The notes under the pieces were generated by a model. The model saw only the letters and a program-made list of their open reading frames with translations, was not told the origin of the DNA and ran no database searches. A program made the position numbers and the translations under genes. Below, piece after piece: positions 38,627-47,485 of a stretch of DNA of 64,000 nt (position 1 is its first letter; the number at the start of each line of letters is the position of its first letter). This DNA comes from Sphingomonas arenae (lineage in GTDB: Bacteria > Pseudomonadota > Alphaproteobacteria > Sphingomonadales > Sphingomonadaceae). Where the stretch lies: the NCBI RefSeq assembly GCF_016924655.1, contig NZ_JAFFJU010000002.1, forward strand, positions 186,001 to 250,000, given 5' to 3'.

Positions 38627-40816
38627 ATGAACAGGGACCTGGCCATTGTGCCCGAGGGACGTGCGCTCAGCGATCGCGTGAGGGTCGGGCGCGATACCCA
38701 GGATGCACGCCATTTCAACACTCCTCAGCTCGACTTTGCGACCCTGGTCCGGATCGTAAGGGACTGGCGTTGGATGATTGCCGCAGCGGCGGTGCTGGGG
38801 ATCATCGCTGGAATTGTCCTCACCCTCCTCACGCCGCAGCAGTATCGGGCGTGGATCACGTTGGAGGTGAATCCTCCCAGCGTGGAAATCATGGACGAGC
38901 AGACGCGAGATCGAAGCCAGGGAGCCACCAGCTGGGACCATATGGTGACCCAAATTGGGCTGCTGCAGAGCCGCACGTTATCGGAGCGGGTCGCCCAGGA
39001 CCTGAACCTCGCCTCCAACCCTGCCTTTGTCGACCAAGCCGGGGACGGATCGGCGCGGTTGAGGGCCGCAGCCGACCGGGTCGCCGGCGGGCTCAAGGTC
39101 GAGCTTCCGGAAGATGGGCAGCTCATTCGCTTCAGCTATTCGACGACCTCGCCCGAGATGGCGGCGACCGTTGCCAACGGCATCGCGGAAGGCTTCATCA
39201 ATGCCAACCTCCAGCGGCGGTTCGAAGCCTCGGCCTACGCCCGGCAATTCCTAGAGCGCCAGATCACGAAGACCCGGACCGATCTGGAGAAATCCGAGCG
39301 GCAATTGACAGAATATGCCCAGCGGCAGGGCATCATCAGTCTCTCTCCCACGAGCAATTCAGGCGTATCGGATGCGTCGAACTCACTGCAGGGCGACTCG
39401 CTGGCTGCGCTCAACCGCGCGCTTGCGGAGGCGACAGCCCGTCGCGTCGCCGCGGAAGGCGCCTACCGGCAGGCCCGAACCTCCGGTCCCACTGTGGAAG
39501 TGAACACCAGCACGCAGGCGATGCGGCAATCCCGCGCCGCCCTGGAAGCGGAATATCAGGACAAGCGCACCCTGATGAAGCCGGAGCACCCCGAGATGCT
39601 CAGCCTGCGATCGCGGATCGACGAACTCGACCGCCAAATCGCCCGGGAGACTGCGCAGGTCAGCGGAGGGCGGGCAAACTCCCTGGCTCAGGAGTATCGC
39701 GCGGCTCTCGCGGCCGAACGCGCTCTGCAGGGGCGGGTGAGCCAACTCAAAGGGTCGGTTCTCGACCTGCGTGGCCGGACGGTGCGGTACAATATCCTGC
39801 AACGTGAGGTCGACACCAACCGCGGTCTCTATGATGCTCTCCTGCAGCGCTACAAGGAGATCGGCGTTGCGGGTGGAGTCGGAACTGCTCCCGTATCGAT
39901 CGTCGATCGTGCGGAGGTGCCGGGGGCGCCCTTCACGCCGAGCTTGCCCAAGAACCTGCTCATGGGTCTGGGTATCGGACTGCTCGGCGGCCTTGGCGGA
40001 GCCCTTGCCTTCGAGTTCCTCAACGATCGGATCCGTACTCGGGAAGACGTGCGCAATAAGCTTCAGCTACCTTGCCTGGGTGCCGTCCCCCGTGCCCCGG
40101 GCGACAGCTTCGCGGATGAGCTGAAGGATCCCGGATCTGGGGTCAGCGAGGCCTACTCCGCAGTCGCCGCGGCCTTGCATTTCTCGACTGCAGATGGAGC
40201 GCCCAAGGCTCTCCTCGTGACAAGCAGCCAGCCTGCGGAAGGGAAATCGTCCACCGCGCTGGCACTGGCGCAGAACTTCGCTCGCCGCGGCCAGCGCGTG
40301 CTGCTCGTTGACGCCGACCTCCGCAAGCCTAGCTTCAAGGCCGCAACCGATACAATCGGGGTCACCCAGCTCCTCACAAAGCACGGGGAACTGGCCGATC
40401 ATGTCACGGCGACCCAGTACGAAAGCCTTTGGCTCCTGCCATCCGGGCCGCTGCCGCCCAATCCGGCGGACCTTCTCGCTACCGCGCGCTTCAGCACCCT
40501 GGTGGAGGAGGCTGTGGATGCGTTCGACCTGGTCATCATCGACGCGCCGCCGGTCCTCGGGCTTGCCGACGCCCCTCTCCTCGCGGCGTCCGCGGGAAGC
40601 GTGCTGTTTGTGGTCGAGAGCGGCGAGACGCGAACACGTGCCGCTATCGAGGCCCTGAACCGCGTCGAAGCTTCGGGCGCCCATGTCCTGGGTGCTGTGC
40701 TAGCAAAGGCGAAGGAGCGGGACGGCGCCTACGCCTCTTACAAGTACCGCTACGGCTCGCTGGAGGAGCGTAGCCGGGAAAAGATTGCCTTGATCCCCCA
40801 TCAAGCCGTCGAGTGA
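38627..40816 (+). CDS. Polysaccharide co-polymerase / tyrosine autokinase, Wzc-like
   Basis: 729 residues. A cytoplasmic N-terminus and first helix (WMIAAAAVLGIIAGIVLTLL), a large periplasmic coiled-coil domain (about 80-440), a second helix (LLMGLGIGLLGGLGGALAF), then the BY-kinase: Walker A QPAEGKSSTALALAQ, Walker A' VDADLRKPSF and Walker B DLVIIDAPPVLG. The C-terminal YASYKYRYGSLEER is a tyrosine cluster for autophosphorylation. It controls chain length and export with Wza. It overlaps the next gene in GTGA. Confidence 0.93.
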   Translation: MNRDLAIVPEGRALSDRVRVGRDTQDARHFNTPQLDFATLVRIVRDWRWMIAAAAVLGIIAGIVLTLLTPQQYRAWITLEVNPPSVEIMDEQTRDRSQGATSWDHMVTQIGLLQSRTLSERVAQDLNLASNPAFVDQAGDGSARLRAAADRVAGGLKVELPEDGQLIRFSYSTTSPEMAATVANGIAEGFINANLQRRFEASAYARQFLERQITKTRTDLEKSERQLTEYAQRQGIISLSPTSNSGVSDASNSLQGDSLAALNRALAEATARRVAAEGAYRQARTSGPTVEVNTSTQAMRQSRAALEAEYQDKRTLMKPEHPEMLSLRSRIDELDRQIARETAQVSGGRANSLAQEYRAALAAERALQGRVSQLKGSVLDLRGRTVRYNILQREVDTNRGLYDALLQRYKEIGVAGGVGTAPVSIVDRAEVPGAPFTPSLPKNLLMGLGIGLLGGLGGALAFEFLNDRIRTREDVRNKLQLPCLGAVPRAPGDSFADELKDPGSGVSEAYSAVAAALHFSTADGAPKALLVTSSQPAEGKSSTALALAQNFARRGQRVLLVDADLRKPSFKAATDTIGVTQLLTKHGELADHVTATQYESLWLLPSGPLPPNPADLLATARFSTLVEEAVDAFDLVIIDAPPVLGLADAPLLAASAGSVLFVVESGETRTRAAIEALNRVEASGAHVLGAVLAKAKERDGAYASYKYRYGSLEERSREKIALIPHQAVE

Positions 40817-42000
40817 TCACGTTTCCTTCGTGGGCCCGAGGGCTCCGCTCGGTCCTTGTTCTGCTCATGGTCTCCGTCGTCGCTCTTACGGCGATCCGCA
40901 GCGCCGCGGTGCGAGCCTGGGCTGATGATCGACCATCATCGGCATCCGCCATCTGGGCGACTCATCCCAACGCGATGTTCTCCTCGGCCCTCGCAGAGAT
41001 TGGGCAAGCGACCGGCGAGGGTCAGGCTCCCGAGCCCGGAACGCTCGCGAAAGTCGCTGCCGCTGCCCGGCGGGCCCCGCTGGCGAGCGAACCCTTGCTC
41101 ATCGCGGGCACACAAGCGCTGGCCTCGAGTCGAACCGGGCGGGCGGAAGCCTTGCTGCTGGAGGCACGCCGTCGCGACCCGCGTGCTCCCGCTCCCCGCC
41201 TCCTGTTGACCGATTTGTATCTGCGACGAGGTGCGATCGCGCAGGCCCTTCAGGAAATAGCCGCTCTCTCCCGGCTCTCCCCCGGCGGGCCAGCTCCGGC
41301 CATTGGCGCCCTCGCCGCGTACGCTCGCGAGCCTGGGTCGGAGCGGCAGCTGACGATGGTGTTCCGGCAGCGACCGGACCTCCGAGACCCGATCCTCACC
41401 AGCCTTGCTGCCGATCCAGACATGGCCGGCCGCGTGCTGGCGCTTGGGGGCGGCAAGCGGTCGGACGAGCATTGGAGGGCTGTCCTGGTGGACGCGCTGG
41501 TCCGCGAAGGGCGGTTTGCCGAAGCGCGCTCCGCCTGGGTGCGACTGACAGGTGACAGGACGCCCGCCGATCAGCTGGTGAATCCGACCTTCGAGCAACG
41601 GCCGGCCGCGATCCCGCCGTTCGACTGGAGCTTTTCAGAGACGGCTGGGATCGCCGAGCCCATGGGGCGCGGACTGCATGTTCGCAGCTTCGGAAGGAAC
41701 GATGCCGCCATTGCGAGCCAACTTCTGACCCTCGGCCCGGGACGATACCGGCTTACCTTCCGAGTCCCGGCAGCCAGCGGAGAGCCGGGCGGAGTACGCT
41801 TCACTATTTCCTGCCTGCCCGCAGGATCAGAACTCCTCCAGCTTGCTCTGCCGGATCGCGCCTCCGAGCTGACGGACACCTTAACCGTTCCGCCTGACTG
41901 CAAAGCGCAGAAGTTCGCGGTGGAGGTTGTCGCCAACGCATTCGGGCGCCCCGCGGAAGCGCGCCTGGACCAGCTTTCGCTCGAGAGACTTTCGCGATGA
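40813..42000 (+). CDS. Unknown protein of the exopolysaccharide operon, N-terminal membrane anchor
   Basis: 395 residues. One N-terminal membrane helix (SVLVLLMVSVVALTAIRS) is followed by an Ala/Arg-rich helical region (60-210) with TPR-like spacing (LLIAGTQALASSRTGRAEAL, LLTDLYLRRGAIAQAL), and a C-terminal beta-rich region (GRGLHVRSFGRNDAAIASQL, GRYRLTFRVPAASGEPGG) that looks like a carbohydrate-binding jelly roll. It lies between wzc and the ligase with 4-base overlaps on both sides. A scaffold or polymer-binding periplasmic role is inferred; no known family is assigned. Confidence 0.75.
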   Translation: MITFPSWARGLRSVLVLLMVSVVALTAIRSAAVRAWADDRPSSASAIWATHPNAMFSSALAEIGQATGEGQAPEPGTLAKVAAAARRAPLASEPLLIAGTQALASSRTGRAEALLLEARRRDPRAPAPRLLLTDLYLRRGAIAQALQEIAALSRLSPGGPAPAIGALAAYAREPGSERQLTMVFRQRPDLRDPILTSLAADPDMAGRVLALGGGKRSDEHWRAVLVDALVREGRFAEARSAWVRLTGDRTPADQLVNPTFEQRPAAIPPFDWSFSETAGIAEPMGRGLHVRSFGRNDAAIASQLLTLGPGRYRLTFRVPAASGEPGGVRFTISCLPAGSELLQLALPDRASELTDTLTVPPDCKAQKFAVEVVANAFGRPAEARLDQLSLERLSR

Positions 42001-43307
42001 GGGCAGATGCCGGTCGGTGGGCGCTGCCGGCCTTTTGCGCAGCTGCTCTTCTTCTGGGCGGAAGTGTCCAGGCGGTCTGGAGCAACCTGATTCTTCAGCT
42101 GGGCGCGCTGCTCTTGGTCACTTGGGCCATGCTCAGGGGGCGCCCACCGGAGCACTCACGCTGGCTGGTTGCGCTCCTCTGGCTCATCGTACTGCTTCCG
42201 GCGGTCCAACTCGTTCCGCTTCCGCCTGCAGTCTGGAGCAATCTGCCAGGTCGGGAAGAGGCAGTGCGCGGCTTCGCGTTGAGGAACGAACCGCTCCCTT
42301 GGCTGCCCATCTCCCTTGCGCCTTACGAGACGATCGCGACGGGCTTGATGCTGCTCCCACCTGTCGTGGTGTTCACCAGCATGATGCGGCTGACGACGTT
42401 AAGGCCGCTGGACTTGATGATGGTGATCCTCTCTTGTGCAAGTCTGCACGTCCTGCTCGGGCTCATGCAAGTGAGCGCAGGCACGGCCTGGTACCTTCAT
42501 GCCTTCAGCAACGCTGGTGCCGCCACCGGCTTCTTCGCCAATGCCAACCACCTTGCAGCGATGCTTCTCGTCAGCCTGCCCATCCTCGCTGCAGCTGCCA
42601 GCGAGTACTCAGCGCGAATCGATGCGTCAGGGAAGCGCATCCTCTGGCTGCTGGTGGCGGCCGCGGGCAGTCTGCTTCTGCTGGGTCTGCTGCTGACCGG
42701 ATCGAGCGCGGGTATGCTGCTGGCACTTCCGGTCGTGGGTGCAAGCCTCACCCTGTTTCGCGGGGTTCACCTACTCGGCAGGCGGTCCGTGCTTGCGGCT
42801 GCCGCTCTGCTGGCGCTTGCAGGCGGAGTGGCGCTCTCCGTAGCGAGCAGGGACTCCACCGCCCTGCTAAGCCGACAGCAGATTTGGGAGAAGACGGCTC
42901 CTCTCGTCGTGAAGTATGCGCCTCTCGGATCAGGCCTGGGGACGTTCGAGCCGCTCTACAGATTGACGGAAGACCCCTCTTCCGTGGACCGCACGTTCAT
43001 CAACCGAGCCCACAACGATTATCTTCAGCTCGCGCTGGAGACCGGCGTACCCGGCATGCTGTTGCTGCTGGCATTCCTGGCTTGGTGGATGAGGAGGACT
43101 TATCGGCTATGGCAACCTGGTGGAGGTGATCTCCGCGCTCGGGCCGGGACGATCGCGTCCGGTGCGCTCCTCGCGCACAGCCTCGTCGATTACCCGCTTC
43201 GCACGAGTGCCAACGCCACTCTGCTGGCGATCTGCATCGCGTTGATGAGCGGCGCGCGCTTTGTCCCCGCCCCGCCCCCTCGCTCGCTTCGGCACCTTAC
43301 TGCCTGA
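41997..43307 (+). CDS. O-antigen ligase/polymerase family membrane protein (Wzy/WaaL)
   Basis: 436 residues with about ten to twelve membrane segments. The large loop near the C-terminus holds SRQQIWEKTAPLVVKYAPLGSGLGTFE and FINRAHNDYLQLALETGVPG (shown in parts), the latter with the H-N-x-Y/F motif of the Wzy_C/WaaL family. It polymerises repeat units or ligates the glycan. It starts in an ATGA overlap with the upstream gene and its 3' end overlaps the convergent nucleotidyltransferase gene by 11 bases. Confidence 0.9.
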   Translation: MRADAGRWALPAFCAAALLLGGSVQAVWSNLILQLGALLLVTWAMLRGRPPEHSRWLVALLWLIVLLPAVQLVPLPPAVWSNLPGREEAVRGFALRNEPLPWLPISLAPYETIATGLMLLPPVVVFTSMMRLTTLRPLDLMMVILSCASLHVLLGLMQVSAGTAWYLHAFSNAGAATGFFANANHLAAMLLVSLPILAAAASEYSARIDASGKRILWLLVAAAGSLLLLGLLLTGSSAGMLLALPVVGASLTLFRGVHLLGRRSVLAAAALLALAGGVALSVASRDSTALLSRQQIWEKTAPLVVKYAPLGSGLGTFEPLYRLTEDPSSVDRTFINRAHNDYLQLALETGVPGMLLLLAFLAWWMRRTYRLWQPGGGDLRARAGTIASGALLAHSLVDYPLRTSANATLLAICIALMSGARFVPAPPPRSLRHLTA

Positions 43308-44379
43308 GGTGACGGTGCACGATCTCCCGCGCTTGGCGACCCGCCTCGCGCGCCTTGAACCCCACGCCCGGCTGAAGGAGCAACTGGCTCAAGTGGATTG
43401 TGGCGGTGCCGAGCGGCCGCCCGGTCGGCTCGCGCGGGTTGCTCATCTGCGCCATGGCCACACGGGTTAAGGCCTTCACCATCGGCTCGGAGCAGACGCG
43501 GGGCGATACGGGACTCCCGAACAAGCGATTCGCCAGCAGCAGCGCTTGCCCGACGGCTCGGCTTACCTCGTGAACCGACAGCCGGCCGGCGCTCTCGCCC
43601 ACCGTGCCTGCGGAACCTTGTCGAACGATGCCCGCGAGCTCGGTGATCCACTTCAGCCGGAACCAAGCGCTGGACGCTCCATGAACCGCCAGATAGGCCG
43701 TCAGTTCGTCACCACTTAGCGTTGGCAGCACAAGTCCCGGAACCACTTCGACGTGCTGACGCGGCGATTCCGGGCCGATTCCCGGGAGCAAGGAGCGATT
43801 ATCTGCCAGCCGGCTATGCAGCTCCACCGGCGCGCCGTCCGGCGGCATCCAGGTCGACTCCTTGTGCACGCGGTGCCACGAAGCAACGTCCGCCCGAATT
43901 TCCGGGACATAACCGAGCCGCTTGAGCACAATCGCGGCCCGCGAGACCTCCTGCTCCTGGACAAGAATGTCGATGTCCCAGCTGCGCTTCACCAGGGCGT
44001 TGCCGAACGCCAGCTTGCCGGTCACCAGTCCCTTGAGGAAGATCATGTCCACATCGTCGGCCGCGAACGCGTCGCGGAGCTCCCTGCACTGGAGCGCCAC
44101 CCTCAGGCCTTCCTCCGCAACCTCGTGCCCGAGTCGCTCCAGGGTCGACGCCATTGAGGGCCTCAGCGCGGGCATGCCAGCCAGGGCTCGCGACGACAGA
44201 CCCTCGATCCGGTGACGCTTCAGCACAGCGAGAAAGCGGTCGTCCTCGATCTTCGCTGCGAGCGTCTCCAGATCGACCGGAACACCGATTGCGTGGGAGC
44301 AGCAGGCGACGGCGAGTGCAAATTCGGGTGTCAACCTGGGCGTGGACATGGACGTCTGGGAATTCATCGCCTCCGTCAT
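43297..44379 (-). CDS. Nucleotidyltransferase family protein (PF14907-like)
   Basis: 360 residues. MIFLKGLVTGKLAFGNALVKRSWDIDILV (key parts FLKG and RSWDIDILV) is the polymerase-beta-like GS/DxD region of the uncharacterised nucleotidyltransferase family PF14907, with HRVHKESTWMPPDG and PVELHSRL after it. Members occur in paeninodin-type lasso clusters and in HprK/PqqD-associated loci, where their role is unknown. It is reverse to its polysaccharide neighbours. ATG 44379 lacks a good ribosome site; ATG 44367 has GGAGG placed very close. The ORF runs to 44505 without family-like sequence. Confidence 0.75.
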   Translation of the reverse strand: MTEAMNSQTSMSTPRLTPEFALAVACCSHAIGVPVDLETLAAKIEDDRFLAVLKRHRIEGLSSRALAGMPALRPSMASTLERLGHEVAEEGLRVALQCRELRDAFAADDVDMIFLKGLVTGKLAFGNALVKRSWDIDILVQEQEVSRAAIVLKRLGYVPEIRADVASWHRVHKESTWMPPDGAPVELHSRLADNRSLLPGIGPESPRQHVEVVPGLVLPTLSGDELTAYLAVHGASSAWFRLKWITELAGIVRQGSAGTVGESAGRLSVHEVSRAVGQALLLANRLFGSPVSPRVCSEPMVKALTRVAMAQMSNPREPTGRPLGTATIHLSQLLLQPGVGFKAREAGRQAREIVHRHLRQ

Positions 44380-44618
44380 GGTTCGACGGAGCAAATGTGG
44401 CAAATTCAACGCTAGAGAAGCCGAAATGGGCGGCTCGCGCGGACAATGCTTGCCTGGCAGATGACCGAGAGTAGGAGCGGCTCGCTCGGCCCCCTTCGGT
44501 GCCACGGATCACCTTCTTGCCGCTTCATTCGATCGCCCTTGCCGGCCGTGCGACAACACGTGTGACGACGCCATTGCCGCGAGCCCAATCCACGCATTAC
44601 CAAGAGCCGGGGGCCCCG

Positions 44619-45902
44619 ATGCTCAATCCGACTCCGAGGCGAATGCTGAAGGCTGGCGGCTGGCTGATCCGCCGGCGCGTGCAGGTGCTGTCGTCCCTGC
44701 TGATCGCGGTGCTGATCCCGTGGGCGGTGCGCGTCCTGCTGCCCGGAGCCTACCTGCCCGAAGCGACCCACAATGCCGCCCTCGCCAACGCGGTCGCCGT
44801 CTGCATCGCCTTCTGGGCGCGGCTGTCGATCGAGCCCTATCCCGGGATCCGCTCGAGCTACGTCATCCTGCCGACCGCGGCCGCCGCGCACGGCCTGGTG
44901 CTCGCCTTCTTCTTCTTCAGCCGCCTGCCCTACGACCGCTTTGGCTTCCTGCTCGGCTTCACCCTCCACGTGATCTGGGCCTACGCCATTTATTTCCTGG
45001 TCCAGCGCCGCACGCGCCTCAGCATCGGAGTGGTGCCCTTCGGCGAATACCGGCGGCTCGACAGTGTCGACAGCGTCAACTGGATCATCCTGCCGCGGCC
45101 CTCCACGGCCGAGCTCGCCCATTGCGATGCGGTCGTCGCGGACTTCAAGGCCGACCTCCCCGCGGAGTGGGAGGCCTTCCTCGCGGACGCCGCGCTGGAA
45201 GGTGCGCTCATCTATCAGGTCAAGCCGCTCAAGGAGTCGCTCACCGGCCGGGTCGAGGTGGATCACCTTTCGGAGAACAGCTTCGGCTCCCTCGTCCCGG
45301 GCAAGGGCTACTTCCACCTCAAGAGCTTCGCCGACCGCCTGGTGGCACTCGTCGCGCTGCCGTTGCTGATGCCGGTCATGCTGGGCGCCGCGCTCGCCAT
45401 CTGGCTGGATGATGGAGGTCCCGTGCTGTTCCGCCAGAAGCGTGTCGGCCACCGCGGACGCCTGTTCCACGTCTACAAGTTCCGCACCATGCGGACCCAG
45501 CTGCTGCCGCCGAGCGACCCGCTCGAGGCGGCCATGACCCGCAAGCTGGATTCACGCGTGACCCGCGTCGGCGCCCTTCTTCGCCGGAGCCGCATCGACG
45601 AACTTCCCCAGGTTTTCAACATCCTGCGCGGAGAGATGAGCTGGATCGGACCGCGCCCTGAAGCGGAGGTGCTGTCCCGCTACTTCGAGGGCGAGATCCC
45701 CTTCTACCGCTACCGCCACGTGGTGAAGCCCGGCATCTCGGGCTGGGCCCAGGTGACCCAGGGCCACGTGACCGACGGCGCGGAGATGCGGGAAAAGCAG
45801 AACTACGACTTCTACTACATCAAGTATTTCTCGCCTTGGCTGGACGTCCTGATCCTGTTCAAGACCGTCAGGACCATGGTGAACGGGTTTGGCGCTCGAT
45901 GA
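44619..45902 (+). CDS. Undecaprenyl-phosphate sugar phosphotransferase (initiating, WcaJ/ExoY-like)
   Basis: 427 residues. Four to five N-terminal membrane helices (about 18-140), a short CoA-binding-like region, then the bacterial sugar transferase domain: VLFRQKRVGHRGRLFHVYKF, KLDSRVTRVGALLRRSRIDE, LPQVFNILRGEMSWIGPRPE and PGISGWAQVTQGHV (catalytic and uridine-binding parts). It moves a hexose-1-phosphate to undecaprenyl phosphate, the first step of repeat-unit synthesis. ATG 44619 precedes the first helix. It is divergent from the nucleotidyltransferase gene (240 bases between starts). A decayed partial copy of this gene lies at 49.5 kb. Confidence 0.92.
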   Translation: MLNPTPRRMLKAGGWLIRRRVQVLSSLLIAVLIPWAVRVLLPGAYLPEATHNAALANAVAVCIAFWARLSIEPYPGIRSSYVILPTAAAAHGLVLAFFFFSRLPYDRFGFLLGFTLHVIWAYAIYFLVQRRTRLSIGVVPFGEYRRLDSVDSVNWIILPRPSTAELAHCDAVVADFKADLPAEWEAFLADAALEGALIYQVKPLKESLTGRVEVDHLSENSFGSLVPGKGYFHLKSFADRLVALVALPLLMPVMLGAALAIWLDDGGPVLFRQKRVGHRGRLFHVYKFRTMRTQLLPPSDPLEAAMTRKLDSRVTRVGALLRRSRIDELPQVFNILRGEMSWIGPRPEAEVLSRYFEGEIPFYRYRHVVKPGISGWAQVTQGHVTDGAEMREKQNYDFYYIKYFSPWLDVLILFKTVRTMVNGFGAR

Positions 45903-45918
45903 GGGTGGCTCGCAAGAA

Positions 45919-45952
45919 AGAGCAGCCTGTCACGCTGGAGTTGGGCTGCCCT
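45919..45952. terminator. Stem-loop between convergent sugar-transferase and RTX genes
   Basis: AGAGCAGCC (45919-45927) pairs with GGCTGCCCT (45944-45952) at eight of nine positions, with a 16-base loop, in the 49-base gap between two convergent stops. It could work as a terminator in both directions. There is no clear T-run, so support is modest. Confidence 0.35.
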
Positions 45953-46704
45953 CAATAATCCCAATAGCCGCGCGCCGCGAAATCGAAGTCGGCAGCGGAG
46001 AGCTCTCCCACGATCGTCACGGTGAGATCGGCGACCGCATCGCCGTTCAGGTCCAGCTGGAACAACCCGTCCGCGAACCGCCCCTGCCCCGCCACCGCTG
46101 TGAATGCCGAAGCGCCAAGAAAGTCGAAGCCGTCGTAGGAAATCAGCCAACCGAGATCGATCACGTCAATACCGGTTTCGAAGTCGTCGATCCGATCTCG
46201 GCTCAAGTCGGTGAACACAAAGGCATCCGCGCCATCACCACCAACCAGGCGATCTCGGCCAGCGCCGCCGACAAGAAGGTCATCACCCGCCAGCCCTGCG
46301 AGCGTATCGTTCCCGCCATGGCCGTTGAGCGAATTGGAGCCTGCGTTCCCTCGGATGGAATTTGCCAGCTCATTTCCGCTCAAATCGATCGCGGTCGTCC
46401 CTAACGAGTTCGTCGTCGTCAGGCGCTCCACGCTCGAGCCCGGCAGGATGGCATAGCTTGTGCTCGCCCGCACGGTATCCAAGCCCTCGCCGGCGCGCTC
46501 GTTCACGACATCCAAGATCGAGTCCACGTAGTAGATGTCGTCGCCCACTCCGCCGACCAACATGTCGGCCCCGGTTCCGCCATTCAGGAGATCGTTGCCC
46601 CCATAGCCATAGAGCGTGTCAGCGCCGCCATAGCCGAAGAGCCGGTCATCGAGACTGGTCCCGCGCAGCACGTCACGTGCAATGGTTCCGCGAATGTCGG
46701 TCAT
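45952..46704 (-). CDS. RTX-type calcium-binding protein
   Basis: 250 residues. Two blocks of nonapeptide GGxGxDxLx repeats are clear: GYGGADTLYGYGGNDLLNGG to GGVGDDIYYVD, and GHGGNDTLAGLAGDDLLVGG to GGDGADAFVF, separated by a linker with NSIRGNAGSNSLNG. The C-terminus (DRIDDFETGIDVIDL and AVADLTVTIVGEL) resembles the serralysin end domain that serves as a type I secretion signal. No catalytic domain is present. ATG 46704 has AGGAG eight bases upstream. No type I transporter is in the window. It may be a secreted matrix or adhesion protein linked to the polysaccharide. Confidence 0.87.
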   Translation of the reverse strand: MTDIRGTIARDVLRGTSLDDRLFGYGGADTLYGYGGNDLLNGGTGADMLVGGVGDDIYYVDSILDVVNERAGEGLDTVRASTSYAILPGSSVERLTTTNSLGTTAIDLSGNELANSIRGNAGSNSLNGHGGNDTLAGLAGDDLLVGGAGRDRLVGGDGADAFVFTDLSRDRIDDFETGIDVIDLGWLISYDGFDFLGASAFTAVAGQGRFADGLFQLDLNGDAVADLTVTIVGELSAADFDFAARGYWDY

Positions 46705-46836
46705 CAGGTCGCTCCTGACTTTCAAGGCGGGCGGTCGCGCCACCCCCGCTACGCGGCGCGACCAACCCTGGCCCCCCGTTCGCCCCCGGCCGTATCCGTC
46801 CAGCCGAGGACGTGCTCCGGCTGAACGCCGGCCACG

Positions 46837-47346
46837 TTAGAACTTGCAGTTGTTGGGTTGAGGAGCATCGATCCTGCGGCCAGCACCTTCCGGCAGGAAC
46901 TGAACCGCCACCGTTTCGGCCGCCGCTCCGGACTCGTTCTTCAACAGGTGTGCGTGTGCGCCGCTGTCGAGAAAGGTCTGCCCAGCGCTGTAGACCTTGG
47001 GCGAGCACAAGGGATCGTCGCTGTCGTACGCCGTGATCGAGCCCACGGTTACGGTGATCAGGCTTGGGCCCGGGTGCATGTGCCAACCGCTCTGCCCACC
47101 AACCGCCACCGCGTTGCGGACGACCCAGAGATCGGTCGTACCCGTGGTCTTGAGCATCAAGTCCCACTTGTCGCTCCTGACCTGCTCCTTGTCTGCCTTG
47201 AGCATCAGTTCTGGAAAGGTCCCTTTCCATTGCTGAACTGCGGTGAAGCCGGACGCCGGAGTTGCGGCGGCTGGCATCGCCGGGAAGAGAGCGAGCGCAG
47301 CCGCCGCAACGAGCTTGTGAATCGATACTTGCCGGTACTCACCCAT
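46837..47346 (-). CDS. Exported cupin-domain protein
   Basis: 169 residues. A signal peptide (VAAAALALFPAMPAAATPA) precedes a single cupin: SGWHMHPGPSLITVTVGSI gives the HxH metal ligands of motif 1, and FLDSGAHAHLLKNE part of motif 2 with a further His. Small periplasmic cupins of this kind have no fixed function. ATG 47346 has AGGGGAACC upstream. It is divergent from the CadC-like regulator, with 139 bases between, which makes it a likely target of that regulator. Confidence 0.82.
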   Translation of the reverse strand: MGEYRQVSIHKLVAAAALALFPAMPAAATPASGFTAVQQWKGTFPELMLKADKEQVRSDKWDLMLKTTGTTDLWVVRNAVAVGGQSGWHMHPGPSLITVTVGSITAYDSDDPLCSPKVYSAGQTFLDSGAHAHLLKNESGAAAETVAVQFLPEGAGRRIDAPQPNNCKF

Positions 47347-47485
47347 GTCGGTTCCCCTACTGACCACGAAGGCTTTCGACGGCCGCAATGCGTCTGCTCT
47401 ACGACACCGCCACCGGCAGCCTGCATCGGTTCGAGGAGGAGCAGCTAGGTTGTGAAGATGATCTTTTGGTGATTTCATCCTGATC

